In this document: piece by piece, positions 34,986-46,194 of the stretch
How positions within the stretch are numbered: position 1 is the first letter of the stretch
Layout of the letters: every line of letters begins with the position of its first letter
Source: Silurus meridionalis
Taxonomy: Eukaryota; Chordata; Actinopteri; Siluriformes; Siluridae
Length of the DNA: 64,000 bases
NCBI RefSeq assembly: GCF_014805685.1
Contig: NC_060911.1
Location: 5,246,212-5,310,211 of the forward strand
Direction of reading: 5' to 3'
Program-made: the position numbers and the translations under genes
Notes under the pieces: model-generated
What the model was told of the DNA's origin: nothing
Databases searched by the model: none
The model's input: only the letters and a program-made list of their open reading frames with translations

Positions 34986-35402
34986 CTAATGTTTTATTAT
35001 CGTTTCTCTATATCACGTATTATCACCAGAACAAAATTCATCCATGACCATATAGCAACACGAGAGTACATAAAATGCAAATAACAGTGTTTAATGAAAG
35101 ACACAATACAAATCCAGAATGGACTTCTATGAGTCCATTCTATGATCTATGAGAACTACTGTATATGTGATGCTACGCAGTTCAGTGTTCCAATCGCCTG
35201 CACATCGGACCTTTTCAAGGAAGGTGTTTTCAATAGTTAGCACACACAGTGAAAGACCCAATACTCCACACACACTCTTGCCAGAACTGTGGGGTTTGGC
35301 TTGTATTCTCACCACAGCTCTCATTTAACCAATGTTTGTCTTCACTTGAATGTAGCGAGGAGCAGAATGGTTGTTTTCTTTTCTGAAATGGAATGTTGTA
35401 AA

Positions 35403-35405
<3 letters not shown>

Positions 35406-35490
<85 letters not shown>
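35406..35490. repeat. (AT)n(GT)n microsatellite
   Basis: About 17 AT units and then about 25 GT units. It lies at the left edge of the R3 repeat. Confidence 0.97.
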
Positions 35491-35494
<4 letters not shown>

Positions 35495-36105
35495 GTACAA
35501 AAGTATTTGCCTTCGAATATACTTATATATCCAAAGTACTATAACTTATTGTGACTATAATTTTTATAGTTTTTGTCACAAGACAAAACTCAGTTTATGT
35601 AAAAAGACTCGAATGCTACTGTTAGAGCAGCAGTCTATTAAATGATTGATGTTAATAAGTCAAAAAAACTTCTTTTTAACTACCGTACTTAAATATTAAT
35701 AATGCAAATAAGGCTACGTGTGTTGTGGCGAGTTTGAGCCAGGAGATTTTTCCATTATTTATTCCTCTCAAAATGTTCTGCTTGCTGTAGAACTGATGCT
35801 GAACTGTATGTTAGTGTAAGTAGATGACAAGCGATAATCAGTACAAGTTTAAAACAAAGCGCACGCTCGATCCTGATTGGTGGATTGCTGCGTGCTACGT
35901 TTTTATCCGCTTATCAGTAAAAAGGAACGACTGATTTCGCAAAATGTAGACGAGTAAATGGTGAGATATTTGACTTTAAATCTAGTGAAGTTAAAGTAAA
36001 AGTCTCCCCGACTGGAAATACTTCAGTAAAGTACAGATACGTGTAAAAGCTACTTAAGTACAGTGACAAATTACATTTACTTTGTTACTGTCCACCACTG
36101 ACTTT
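35491..36105 (+). mobile_element. old dispersed repeat R3, possibly hAT-derived
   Basis: Shares diverged but collinear blocks with 62100-62410: 'GTATTTGCCTTCGAATATAC' 'TTATATATCCAAAGTACTAT', 'AACTCAGTTTATGTAAAA', 'CTTCTTTTTAACTAC' and 'TATTCCTCTCAAAATGTTCT'. It ends in 'TACTTTGTTACTGTCCACCA' 'CTG', similar to the termini of non-autonomous hAT elements. Non-coding. Confidence 0.6.
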
Positions 36106-36194
36106 AAGTTAGAGGTTTTTCTCTGGATGGGAAGGATCATATACATCAATCATAGCAACACTAACTAAGCGTGTCTGTGAGAAATGTGGTGATG

Positions 36195-36265
36195 GTGAAG
36201 TTGTAGTTTATTGGTTAATATGTTGGGCTTCTGATCAGAAGGTGCCAAGTTTAAAATCCCAACAC
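36195..36265 (+). repeat. SINE tRNA-like head fragment
   Basis: 'TAGTTTATTGGTTAATATGT' 'TGGGCTTCTGATCAGAAGG' 'TGCCAAGTTTAAAATCCCAA' has the order of a degraded tRNA-derived A box and B box. The SINE body does not follow. Confidence 0.5.
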
Positions 36266-36659
36266 GACCATCTAGATCGTATAGGTACGGATCGGTAGGC
36301 AGTCAACTGTAGATCGTGATTTGGTGTGTTTGTGTCGGTGCACATGTTCCACCCCTGGAAAAGAGGGAAGACACAAATGTGATGCACAGCATGGGTCGCA
36401 TCAATTGCTTCTTGATACTTAGAGCTCTTCCAATACAAGATAGAGATTAACCCTTTGAACTGGTTTCATTGGATTACACATTTAAAACAAAACAAACAAC
36501 AACAAAAAAATCACCTTTCATGCATTTGCCTGTATTGTAATGTTTACAATTTTATTACAGTCATCAAATTGATTTGATCTTTTTCTTTCTTTTAATGAAA
36601 TGAATTGATACTGTATATTATTGCGATCATATTAATAATTCGAAGTGTACAGTAGGTGA

Positions 36660-36900
36660 CAAGTTTCAAATTGTGATCTTACACAGATATGAAGAGACTT
36701 GAATGAAGGCAGATTGTTGGCCCATTTGGAAACCATGCTGGTGAAAGTCTAAATGTAATGTAATATGCTGTTAATGGACCTTCACTGATGGAAGTGACTG
36801 ACAGAACTTTTAGCCAATGTCCATTTTAGTCCAATCGTCTATATTTATTTCAGGTCTTTTTGGTGATACAACTGATATTCATCAACATGATTTGATTCAA
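36660..36900 (+). repeat. decayed partial copy of the 37.9-kb exon region
   Basis: Shares CCCATTTGGAAACCATG exactly (36720-36736 with the exon at 37.97 kb), with weaker matches before it ('ACAC..GA.GAGACTT..ATGAAG') and after it ('CAGGTCTTT..ATA..ACTGATATT...CA..ATGATTTGAT'). The hydrophobic coding part of the 37.9-kb exon is not preserved, and the reading frame is lost. Confidence 0.6.
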
Positions 36901-37045
36901 ATCCTGGTGCTATTAAGCCTCCTCCTGCTGCGACCTCAAGAAAAAGGCCCTTAACCATTAACTTCTCAGCTTTATAAATAAGATCATTGTATGTCACTCT
37001 GGATAAGGGCATCTGCCAAATGCCATTATAATAAATGTCATAAAT
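36893..37045 (+). repeat. tRNA-derived SINE body and tail
   Basis: 'TTCAAATCCTGGTGCTATTA' 'AGCC', 'AGGCCCTTAACCATTAACTT' 'CTCAGCTTTATAAAT', then 'GTCACTCTGGATAAGGGCAT' 'CTGCCAAATGCC' and an AT-rich tail. This is the classic B-box-to-tail part of a fish tRNA-derived SINE. It interrupts the decayed duplicate of the 37.9-kb exon region. Confidence 0.8.
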
Positions 37046-37049
37046 TAGG

Positions 37050-37825
37050 TGTTATGCTTCACTATGGCACCACATCTGCTAGTCTCTGCTCTCCCGCTTT
37101 TTTTGCTAATGTGAGTTTAGACTAGCATTACCTCCATTAACCAATCTAATTAAATTCTGATTCTAGTCATTGGTAAATATTGTCTATTTACAGGATTTTC
37201 TTTTCTTTTTAAACTTCGAAATAATTCATTATTAAACTGTGAGGCTGAGTCATGTCACCAATGTGACTAAAGACCAAACAAACAGAGATTCTAAGATATT
37301 TTCCACCAGATTTTGGCACATTATCTGATTCAGCTCTTGCTAAGAAGTCTCAAAAATGCATGTGTGTGTGTTCACAATGATGTATTTTTTACTTTAGTCC
37401 TTGATCCTTTGACCAGTTTCCTGATACCGGTTTACCCTGAAAATGCACTGTAATGACTGAAACAGAAGATAACTGAATGACTGAAAATTTTCACTTTTTA
37501 TAATGTTCTATAAATACTCTCATAACTTCAGGCTGGGAAACTCTCCCACACCCTCATCCATCCCGGCTATACAAAGGGCCGCAATGAAAAAACATTGTTG
37601 TGTTTGAAGAGACCAATTTATGGTCTACCACACATCTGTCATGACTAGCATTAGACCAGTACATCTAGGATAAACAACAGGCCTTGATGGTTCTACAAAA
37701 AGAAAAAATAAGCCTCACAAAAAACAAACATGTCGCAAGAGCTATTGTCGAATGTCAGTGTCCATGATCTGATATAGGTAGTCAAAATGGAAAATACTGG
37801 AGGTAATACCGGCAGCAGCTTGTCA
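37050..37825. other. unassigned sequence
   Basis: No gene recognised. Short similarity near 37250-37295 ('ATGTGACTAAAGACCAAACA') to 38220-38250 suggests the duplication also covered this part. Confidence 0.4.
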
Positions 37826-37916
37826 CTGGGTGTGTTCGTGTTGGTGTGTGTGTGTAGATAGAAGGTTGCCTTATTTGCAACTCTTTGTTCTTATAAACAC
37901 ACGGAGAGACTTAATA

Positions 37917-38070
37917 ATGTCAGAAAGTGTGAATACACACTGGAAGTGGATTGAAGTCAGTCTGCCAGCCCATTTGGAAACCATGGTGCCTGCTGGGGAA
38001 AGTATCGGGGGAGTGTATATCCTGTTGGTGTTCATTCTCTTTCCAGTTTCATACTGGCTGTTTGGAGAGG
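37917..38070 (+). CDS. candidate alternative first coding exon, single-pass N-terminus
   Basis: The ATG at 37917 has A at position -3. It opens 51 codons plus one base and then meets a consensus splice donor, GAGAGG|GTGAGT (38071). The peptide begins MSESVNTHWKWIEVSLPAHL. After ETMVPAGESIGG it has one strongly hydrophobic segment (YILLVFILFPVSYWLF, about residues 34-49) and ends GE. The final unpaired G (phase 1) is exactly the phase of the KChIP-type exon at 50789-50894, whose partner exon should supply the rest of an Asp codon. I infer it could be an alternative membrane-anchoring first exon of the same gene. I do not recognise this sequence among known KChIP N-termini. Alternatives are a first exon of another gene or a chance open frame (the frame is open from 37830). 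There is no RNA evidence. Confidence 0.4.
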
Positions 38071-38402
38071 GTGAGTGTATTTCCTTACTTATATTTAGAT
38101 AATTTTTTGATGGCTATTGCTAAGTGACAGTTTGAACATTTATCTAATGGAAACTAGTTTTAGAGGAAATTTTCTTTCAGGTCTTTGCCATATGACTGAT
38201 ATTAAACAGCATGATTTGATCATGTGACTGAAGATCAGACCAATAGGCAAATGGGTCTTTTTACAAAGACCATCTGTATATAAATAAATACATTAATATG
38301 GTTTTGGAATGCAAGGTATCATACACATGCTAAATTAATAAATACATATAATATTTAATATATAATTTTATTGACAGTTGAAACTTGAAACTTTGAGAGA
38401 TA

Positions 38403-38427
38403 GGGAGAGAGAGAGAGAGAGAGAGAG

Positions 38428-38490
<63 letters not shown>

Positions 38491-38521
38491 ATGACAGACA
38501 GACAGACAGACAGACAGACAG
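38403..38521. repeat. (GA)n(GATA)n(GACA)n compound repeat
   Basis: GA at 38405-38430, about 15 GATA units to 38490, then about 7 GACA units to 38521. The combination is the Bkm-type repeat known from vertebrate sex chromosomes and elsewhere. Confidence 0.98.
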
Positions 38522-38524
38522 GTA

Positions 38525-39190
38525 ACAAAGTGAGACATAACATCAATTAATATGTTTATTTAATAAATTTCCCCCTTTTATTTCTCTTAACTGTGCTAAG
38601 CTGCTTTATGTAAACTGTGCAGTGCCTAAATAATGCATTTCATGCATTTTAATAAATAATTCTGGCTTATGGATGCATTATAAATGTCAACAAAATCAGT
38701 CATTTGTGTTATATTTTAAAACATTTCCTAGTCGCAAATCAAGTAGCTTTATACACACTATAATCGAAATATATTGTCTAAAAATGGCCAAATCTGGTCT
38801 GTCAAAATGATTAATGTGGTTAATAAGTTCCACAAGTGAAAGTTTAATGACTCTAGTGGCACTTTATGTAGAAATTAAGGAATAAGTTTACACACCTGAT
38901 ACTGAAAGTGATGAGAAATGTTTTACATTTAAAAAAAATATATAACAAATGTTTACAGGATCATGGTTGTCACTGCTTGTGTCCACTAGGGGTCTGTGTC
39001 TCTCTGACAGACAATCACTAACACTTTGTCAAGTGCTTCTGGCTCCTTCATGCTGAAAGACAGATTGTGCAACATTTAATTTTAGTTCCGACCCAATGCA
39101 GTTTATAAAAATATTTCTAAAAATAGAGATCTATCATTTTTGCAGCATATAGTAAATAAACTTAGTAGCATGCCTGCATTAGGTCTGCAT
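38525..39190. other. unassigned sequence
   Basis: No supported gene or named repeat. Confidence 0.45.
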
Positions 39191-39194
39191 CCAG

Positions 39195-39530
39195 TCCGGA
39201 CACAAGGACAGATGTTTTTTAGTGTTTAATGAAGTACAAACAAAAGTTTGTGGACAACTAACCATGAGATTGGAATGCGCTTTTTGAACATCCCATTCCA
39301 CATTTAGTCCCCATTTGCTGTTATAATAATCTCCACTCTTCTGGGAAGATGTTCCACTAGAATTTGTGCTCATTCACAAGGCCAGTAGTAAAGTCAGTTA
39401 ATGACGTATTTGAGGTGAGGAGGCCTGGGGGGCAATCAGTGTTCCAATTTTTTCCCATAGGTTTAAAATATGTTTAAGGTCAGAGCTCTATTGCAGGTCA
39501 CTCAAGATCTAACTCTCCAGCCTGTGGAAC
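39195..39530 (-). mobile_element. Tc1-like family A, copy A12
   Basis: Reverse-complement copy with 'ACAAAAGTTTGTGGACAACT' (right terminus), 'CCCATTCCACATTTAGTCCC', 'CTCCACTCTTCTGGGAAGAT', 'GTGTTCCAATTTTTTCCCAT' and 'GGTCAGAGCTCTATTGCAGG'. The left terminus is absent. Confidence 0.85.
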
Positions 39531-39569
39531 TTCATTCATCTCTGAATAGAGAATGAAAAAGCTTAAGTT

Positions 39570-39645
39570 GGTGCTGGGGTTTAAACTCTCAACCTTTTGA
39601 TCAGAAATTCATCATCTTTATCACTTTGTTCATGGCAATGTAGCC
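39570..39645 (-). repeat. SINE tRNA-like head fragment
   Basis: 'GTTTAAACTCTCAACCTTTT' 'GATCAGAAATTCATCATCTT' is the reverse complement of the B-box side of the tRNA-like head seen at 36195-36265. Confidence 0.45.
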
Positions 39646-39727
39646 ACTCAAGCAACTGAATGAACAACCCCAAACTATATTAAAGATAGTTACTTTCTTC
39701 GGTATTTAGCGACTGACTCTGCAAGAG

Positions 39728-40434
39728 TAGAATTCGACCGATTAATTGGGCCGATCTTTGCCATTTTTTAAGTGCTGCAAATTATTAGGCAGGCGCATCT
39801 GACACATCAAATTTTCCATGTACATTCTGAACTTGCCGGAGAGAACATAACTCTCACATACTGCAGGTGCTAACAGTATGCATTTGGCATCCAAACAGGG
39901 AAACCAGAAAAGTTAGAAATGTGAATATATAAAGCCAGCAGTGTTTACACATGCTGCGATCAGTACGAACGGATTTGTGTAGCATTGTTCAATCATGTCT
40001 GCTAAGTTGCAAAGACAAGAGTAAGAATGACAACAAGCCTGTTCTGTTTTTTTCTCATGTGCTCATTTGCTAAGCTAAGTAATCGTTCGGAGTATTCTTT
40101 CTCGCCGATTAGCTCCGCCTCCAATTCGACATGCAGAATCGTCGAAAAACAGAGCCCAACCAGAGCCAACGGCCGACCATCAGCTTTGAGTGTCACGGGC
40201 TTTGGGTTCTAATCATTCGTTTTTGATCTAGCCTCATATGTTTCATTGGTTAAATATGATGCTATATTTAGAGAGAGAATGAGTATAACCTTTTGGAACT
40301 GTATTGTCAGTAAGCCTTCAAGCAGCTGTAGTTTAAGCTACAGGTAGGCAAGGGATTATATCGGCCGTCGGCTGCCCTGAAATCTAAATATCAGCATCGA
40401 CATCCAGTGAAAAACCCATATCGGTCGACCTCTA
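39728..40434. mobile_element. non-autonomous TIR transposon, hAT-like
   Basis: The left end is TAGAATTCGACCGATTAATT. The complement of the right end is TAGAGGTCGACCGATATGGG. The 15-bp termini match at 13 positions. The interior has no transposase; the frame at 40002-40196 (minus) has no recognisable domain. A perfect 8-bp target duplication is not visible (TGCAAGAG left, CTCCAGAG right). Confidence 0.65.
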
Positions 40435-40439
40435 CTCCA

Positions 40440-41480
40440 GAGCCCAGCTATGGTTGCTTGGTAGTACTGAGATTTGAATAGAAGTCAATCAGTCAGCTAT
40501 TGCCTTTTTTTTTTTTCTTCTTCATATTTATTTATTTTTTTTTTTTATATAAAATGTGAACTTGCACCCCCGTACCAGTCATTCTCAACCATTTTGTACC
40601 TAGAGACCCCTTTAACAGTAAAAATGTATTCCACAGACTCCTTCAGTATGGCTTTATTTCTTGAATGTTATGCAGATTGTACATAAGAATCCTTCATCTA
40701 GTAGCCTAAATCATTCAACTGTCTATTTATTAAGAGGAAAGAGCAAACACCAGAATGAACGGAAAAGCAATCAAGGACTATAACATGTATAATGTTGTAA
40801 AGTACACATTAAATACACAATGCGCCTGATACCTGAGGCAGATTTTTATATGTGATGAATGTAAGCTTGTTCTGGTCATAATACAAAATTATGAGCATGT
40901 AAGGGAACAGTAAGAAATCGGTAAATGAATACTCTGACATCTGTGTGGAGGAAGTTGCAATGGGATCATGAGATTGGATGTGAGTGGCCTGAATCAATAT
41001 GATAAATGTAGGAACAAGTAACAAAAGCTTTAACTTTCTTCCCAGTAATGCTCATTTCTGTGAAATAATACGTAACCCTTTTATTATTATTAATTACTGT
41101 TCAAGTTGCTTTTGTCTTGCTATTCATCTCCTGACAGATTCCTTGGAAGTGTGTCTTTAACATAATGCAATATCCGAGTCAGCCCAGTGGCACTGCAGTA
41201 ATGCTCAGCAGAAAGCAATCATCACTATTTTCGCCTATCAAGTCGAAAACACGCCTTTCCAAAAGCATGTCTCTCTCTTTCTCTCTCTCTCTCATCTCCC
41301 TGGTGAATTGATGGGGATGGAAGTGCAGTCTTGTTATCTTGGCCTTTCTATTGAGTGAGCAATTTGGAAAAATCAATAGAAGTGAGAAAAGCAGATGAGT
41401 GGTGAATGACTTTTTTTTTTTTTTCTACTTCTTACAGAAATAAAAGTTGCAAAAGGGATAGCTTTTTTTAAGTGCTATAT
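40440..41480. other. unassigned sequence with CT run
   Basis: CT-rich run at 41270-41293 and T-rich runs at 40507 and 41411. No gene recognised. Confidence 0.45.
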
Positions 41481-41484
41481 TTCA

Positions 41485-41900
41485 GGAGAGAATAACGTAA
41501 TATACTGGGAGAAATAGGAGATCCAAACCTGTCCCAGCATGACAAAGCACCTGTGCACAAAGCATGACAATATGGCTTACAGTGCAATGAGTTGGAGTGG
41601 AAGATCTTGAGTGGCCTGCTGTAGAGCCCTGACCTCAACCCTATTGAACACCTTTGGCATGAACTGGAACACTGACAGCACACCAGGGCCTCCTCACCTC
41701 GCCTACATCAGTACCTGACTTTACTAACACACTTGTGTCTGAATGAGCACAACTCTTCACACTCCAAAATCTAGTGAAGCAGCTTCCCAAAAGAGTGGAG
41801 GTTATTATAAACAAATGGTGACTTAATGTTTAATGGCGTCTTCTTAAACCATATACAAATCTGATGGTCAGGTGTTTTTAGCCACATCGTGTAGTTCAGT
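41485..41900 (+). mobile_element. Tc1-like family A, copy A13, left-truncated
   Basis: From 'GAGATCCAAACCTGTCCCAG' through 'GACCTCAACCCTATTGAACA' 'CCTTTGGCATGAACTGGAAC' (DLNPIEHLWHELEH in translation) to the right terminus 'ATGGTCAGGTGTTTTTAGCC' 'ACATCGTGTAG'. The left third is missing. Confidence 0.85.
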
Positions 41901-41904
41901 TGTA

Positions 41905-43000
41905 ATTTCAGGATAAGTAAAAAGTATGGAATCACATGGAAACATCATCCCATACAAATGTTTGCCACATAAGAACCGCATATGGCTGGAAAGTCAGGTG
42001 GCCCAAGTGTTTGTTCATATAGTGTTTTTTTTTTTATTTTTTATGCATTTTGAAAATGATGTACTTTGTGTAGATTCAAAGAATACGATCCTATTAAGTC
42101 TATTTCTGTTCCAGGTAGTAGCCAAAGTCAAATCACAAGAAAATGTGGAACAGTTCAAAGGGAGTAACTTGTGCACGCCACTGTAGGTTTAGCTTTTTAT
42201 ATTGAAGCCATTGCAGTCAGTTATTTTGACAGTAGAGGAATTTTAACCGTTAATAATCAGACAAAAGTGGATTTGATGCTGCATCATTCGAACTTGATGC
42301 ACATTGCCACAAAATCTAAACTAATTGCATGGTGGGGGGTATCTTTGGTGTCTTTCCTCACAAAGATGCCAATGGGAAACCTAAGAATCTATTGATTGAT
42401 GGATCTTTGGACATTTTATTGATACCCAGTGGTTCAGAATGTCAGAAGAAATGTATCACTCTGAAAGAGAAGAAAACTGAAGTGTCAGTCATAGTTTGAC
42501 GCACATTTTAATTATTTTAATTATATATTTCATATATATATGAAAGCATTTTTCTTTGGCACTGTATATTCCTGCATTTGTAGAGAAATTTGGTCAGTGT
42601 TCACCTAAATTGGGATCGAACAAGGTCAAACATAAGCTGCTCTTCAGGCTGTCCATGTGTTGGTACCTTTTCCCCAAAGAAACAGATGCCTTCGTCTTCT
42701 CCCACTGACTCAGAGGTGACGGCAGGCTGTGGCATTTGTCTTGATTAAATCTGGCTCACACTGGCCATCACTACCGCATTGCAACACTGGCTGGAGCATC
42801 TGGTAGGCGGACGTGTTCTGATCCACGCTGGGAGACAATTCTGGGGAGCCAATTTTCCATAGTGACAGATCTAAACAGGTGAAAAATGATTGCTGCACAC
42901 ACAGTAACGGGAAATAATAAAAGCAACATGTGTGGTTTTTCCCTTTGTTATGGGGTTTTGTGCATATCTTTTTGGTTCTTAAAATTACTTTGCTCTTAGT
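41905..43000. other. unassigned sequence
   Basis: No gene recognised. Frames at 41926-42186 and 42171-42395 lack any family resemblance, and the interval may include old transposon remains. Confidence 0.4.
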
Positions 43001-43007
43001 TAGAATA

Positions 43008-43260
43008 AAAGTCAAGTGTATTTATCCATGATGAGCAAGCTATGGTGACTGTGGCAAGGAAAAACTCCCTTAGATGTTATGAAGAAGAAATGTGACATAA
43101 TTGAAACTTTAGAAGAGAAGAATGAAAAACTAGTGGTCTGCAAATGCTGCTCAGCATAAGTCACATCATGAGTTTGGGTGATTCATGGATATTAGAGAGA
43201 AAGGGAAAAGGATCTGGCCCAGCGTGTGCTGTTGGTAATCGGCAAAGGGATTGCTATGTT
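43008..43260 (-). repeat. retroposon family R1, partial copy
   Basis: 'GTATTTATCCATGATGAGCA' 'AGCTATGGTGACTGTGGCAA' 'GGAAAAACTCCCTTAGATGT' 'TATGAAGAAGAAA' matches the middle of the copy at 8051-8715. Both ends are decayed. Confidence 0.7.
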
Positions 43261-43470
43261 GCACTCTGGCAGAGAAGATGATCTTATATTTTTAACAGTG
43301 AAAATCTGCACAAACGCTTCATTTCCGTGGCATGTATTCATAATTATAATACATCGTTTATTTTAGGTCAGTCAAAAAACTCCAAACTATTTATTTTTTT
43401 CTTTATGAAATGTTTATCTCCTGTAAAGTTGGATTGGGTCATTAGCAAGCTCAAGTTTTATTAATTTTTT

Positions 43471-43492
43471 ATATATATATATATATATATAT
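43471..43492. repeat. short (AT)n tract
   Basis: About 11 AT units. Confidence 0.9.
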
Positions 43493-43814
43493 TATGTTTT
43501 AAAATGTAACTTTTCTATTAATCTTGCCGAAACCACGTTTGCTTAGTAAATGTTCTACATATGCGATGATTTGGTTGGTATCACTCCTAATTACTATAGC
43601 TTTATTGACCAGAGAAGAAACAGAGTCTTTGCAAACTGCACTGGTGATAATGCAGCAGTGTTTTTTCTCTCTGTAAGCTGCTTATGTATTTACTAAACAG
43701 TCATTTGTGTTCATCTTTAAACTGAGTAAGAACATTGTGTCTTGCATATGTATCCACCTAATGTTTAATTTTTCTACATTTTGAAGTAAAAAAGTCAAAG
43801 ATTTCGTAACTATA

Positions 43815-44005
43815 TTAAGTTTAGTAGCTTTTATTATCATTTACAGCCATACACAGATATGGTACAGTACACAGTAAAATGAAGGCATAAAGTGCTACAT
43901 AAAACAACAGAGACTTACACGAGACAATGCAAAACTAATACATGAGCAAAGCGCTACACAGGACTGCATAAAATGCTCATGTGCGAACAGTACAACATGG
44001 TAGAA
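43815..44005 (-). repeat. retroposon family R2, antisense copy
   Basis: Begins 'AGCTTTTATTATCATTTACA', the complement of the AATAAA-bearing end seen at 26120. It continues with 'GTACAGTACACAGTAAAATG' and 'GTGCTACATAAAACAACAGA'. Confidence 0.5.
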
Positions 44006-45399
44006 TAAGAATATTAGCACAGCAAAGCCCTTTGTTTGGGGTATGCTATTGTAGAGAGAGCACAATTGTGTGATTTCCTGACCCTGGGATAAAAGCACTT
44101 TTGCAGTGCTCGTTGTAAATGGTCTTTTCTAATCACTGAAGTTTTGCCACAGTGTATCAAAACACTTAATTGGACTTTGCATCCAGTTTTACTAAATCTG
44201 TACATGTATACACATGGGTTGTGCCCTGATTAGTTACGCTATTATTAAGTTATTAGTCACGTTATTTCATTTGAATAAGTTTATCATCACATGAGCTTAG
44301 TATAAGCGAACTTAACAAAAATAAACTAGAAAATATTTTATGACCCTGTAAACATTCTCAAAAGTCACGTGTTTTCACAGGTTTTATTAATTTTATGATT
44401 GATATCAGGTTACACGTTAAACCCTATAATGCCTGGCATAAGCATGTATTAATGTTTACTAGGTATTTATTGTTGCATTTATTAAAGTCTAGACATTAAA
44501 GACATTATAATATGATTTATAACAAAGCAAATTCACAATGCACTATGAATAAGTATTGTATTTTGGCTATATAAGAAATGTGTATAGAAATACAGAAATA
44601 TTCAGAAATATTATAATAATGCATAATACTATTCATGTTGGTTTCTTGAGAACAATTCATATACATCATAATGCATTATAAATGTACAAGTAATTACAGT
44701 TGTATGTGACACTTTTTATGCATATTGTATGACTTTATAATGTCAGATTATGTAGTGCATTACAGTATGTTCATAAATACACTGTAGATACAGGTGGTGT
44801 AAGTAATTATTCAAAACAACTGAACTAGCATAGTACTTGTACAACTGATTAAAATGCATTATAATATTCACCTTTGGTTTTTTTTGTACCTCAGCCTAAT
44901 GCATAATAAATGCATTTAAAGTGTATTAACACTATTATGCTTGGTATAAGCCTGTATAACTGTTCATATGTAGTTACACTTGCATGCAAAGCACTTAGTA
45001 GTTACAGTTGTGGAATTCTCTGACTCTAGGAGAAAAGGCCTAGATGAACAAATGTGCAGCTGGGTGGCGATGCTAGTACTGCTTTGACCTGTTGTGTATT
45101 TTTTTTTATTTATTAAATTTTTTTGTGTGTTATAGTCATTACTCTTATTGTAAAGCCTCAGAGCAGTTTCTGGTCCATAAAATGCTTTATAAGTTTTTCT
45201 GTCAGTGCACAAATTATGGCTGAGATGCAGATTCTCTTCCAGCTTTGCCATCAGATTAATTGGCCCATTATGAATTAACTGTCTAGGGTATTCAAAATTC
45301 CCTTGAAAACTTATGCCAAGTCTGGTCTGAAGTTGTCAAATGCCAAATTTGAAGATGACTGGACATAATTTGTAGCCAAATAAAACTTTTGTTTGCTTT

Positions 45400-45685
45400 T
45401 TTTAAACACAGGATGGCAGAAAATAGGAAAGTAGGCGGAGTCATATGGTGATGGTTTGGACATGTGCAGAGGAGGGACATGGGGTATATCGGTAGGAGAA
45501 TGCTGAGGATGGAGCCACCAGGAAGGAGGAAAAGATGAAGGCCAAGGAGAAGGTTTATGGATGTGGTGAGGGAAGACATGCAGGTAGTTGGTTTGAAAGA
45601 GGCAGATGTAGAGGACAGAGGGGTATGGAGACGGATGATCCGCTGTGGCGCCCCTAATGGGAGAAGCCGAAAGAAGAAGAAGAGG
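45400..45685 (+). pseudogene. LINE 3' end, RTE-like, second copy
   Basis: Encodes the same C-terminal part as 27408-27882. 'WFGHVQRRDMGYIGRRMLRM' reads from about 45457. After one broken stretch, 'RRFMDVVREDMQVVGLKEAD' and RMIRCGAP follow, then 'CCTAATGGGAGAAGCCGAAA' and a GAAGAAGAAG tail. It is shorter (more 5'-truncated) than the first copy and has a stop within the basic region. Confidence 0.85.
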
Positions 45686-46194
45686 CAGAGTTATCTCAAC
45701 CCAGGCAATACATGAACGCTATGTAAACTTTGAACATGTTTTAAAAGTCATAACCACAAACATACTTTCAAACTAGGCCCATATTTGGTGGCACTTTGCC
45801 CGAATTTGGTCAGAATGGTGCTTAGACTTGCTCCAATCTGTATGTCCAGTTTTACAACTAGATTCTAGAGCTTACCATACACCATTTAGCTAGATCTCCA
45901 GCCCCCTAATTATGCATATTATTTGTCATACATAACCCCATATAATGCCTTGTATGCACTTTAAATGTCATCACACGTTAAAAACATACTGTATGACTTC
46001 GTAATAACAGGTGACAAATGAATTATAATACCGTATGTTCATAAAGTCATTGTAGTTTAGCTGTACTACAGGATTATACTGTTCTCATTTGATTTCTTTG
46101 TATTACTTCCTGAATTTAGTATTCATAGCTCATTAAAAATGCATGGAAAACGTGTTATTACTTACGTACAGTGATAATTTCTAGCATGAATACA

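Noticed and set aside
36195..36265. A functional tRNA gene
   Set aside because: Only A-box-like and B-box-like traces remain. No cloverleaf can be folded, and the sequence belongs to a SINE family.
38403..38521. CRISPR-like or other spaced repeat array
   Set aside because: It is a simple tetranucleotide tract without spacers. No spaced direct-repeat array exists in the window.
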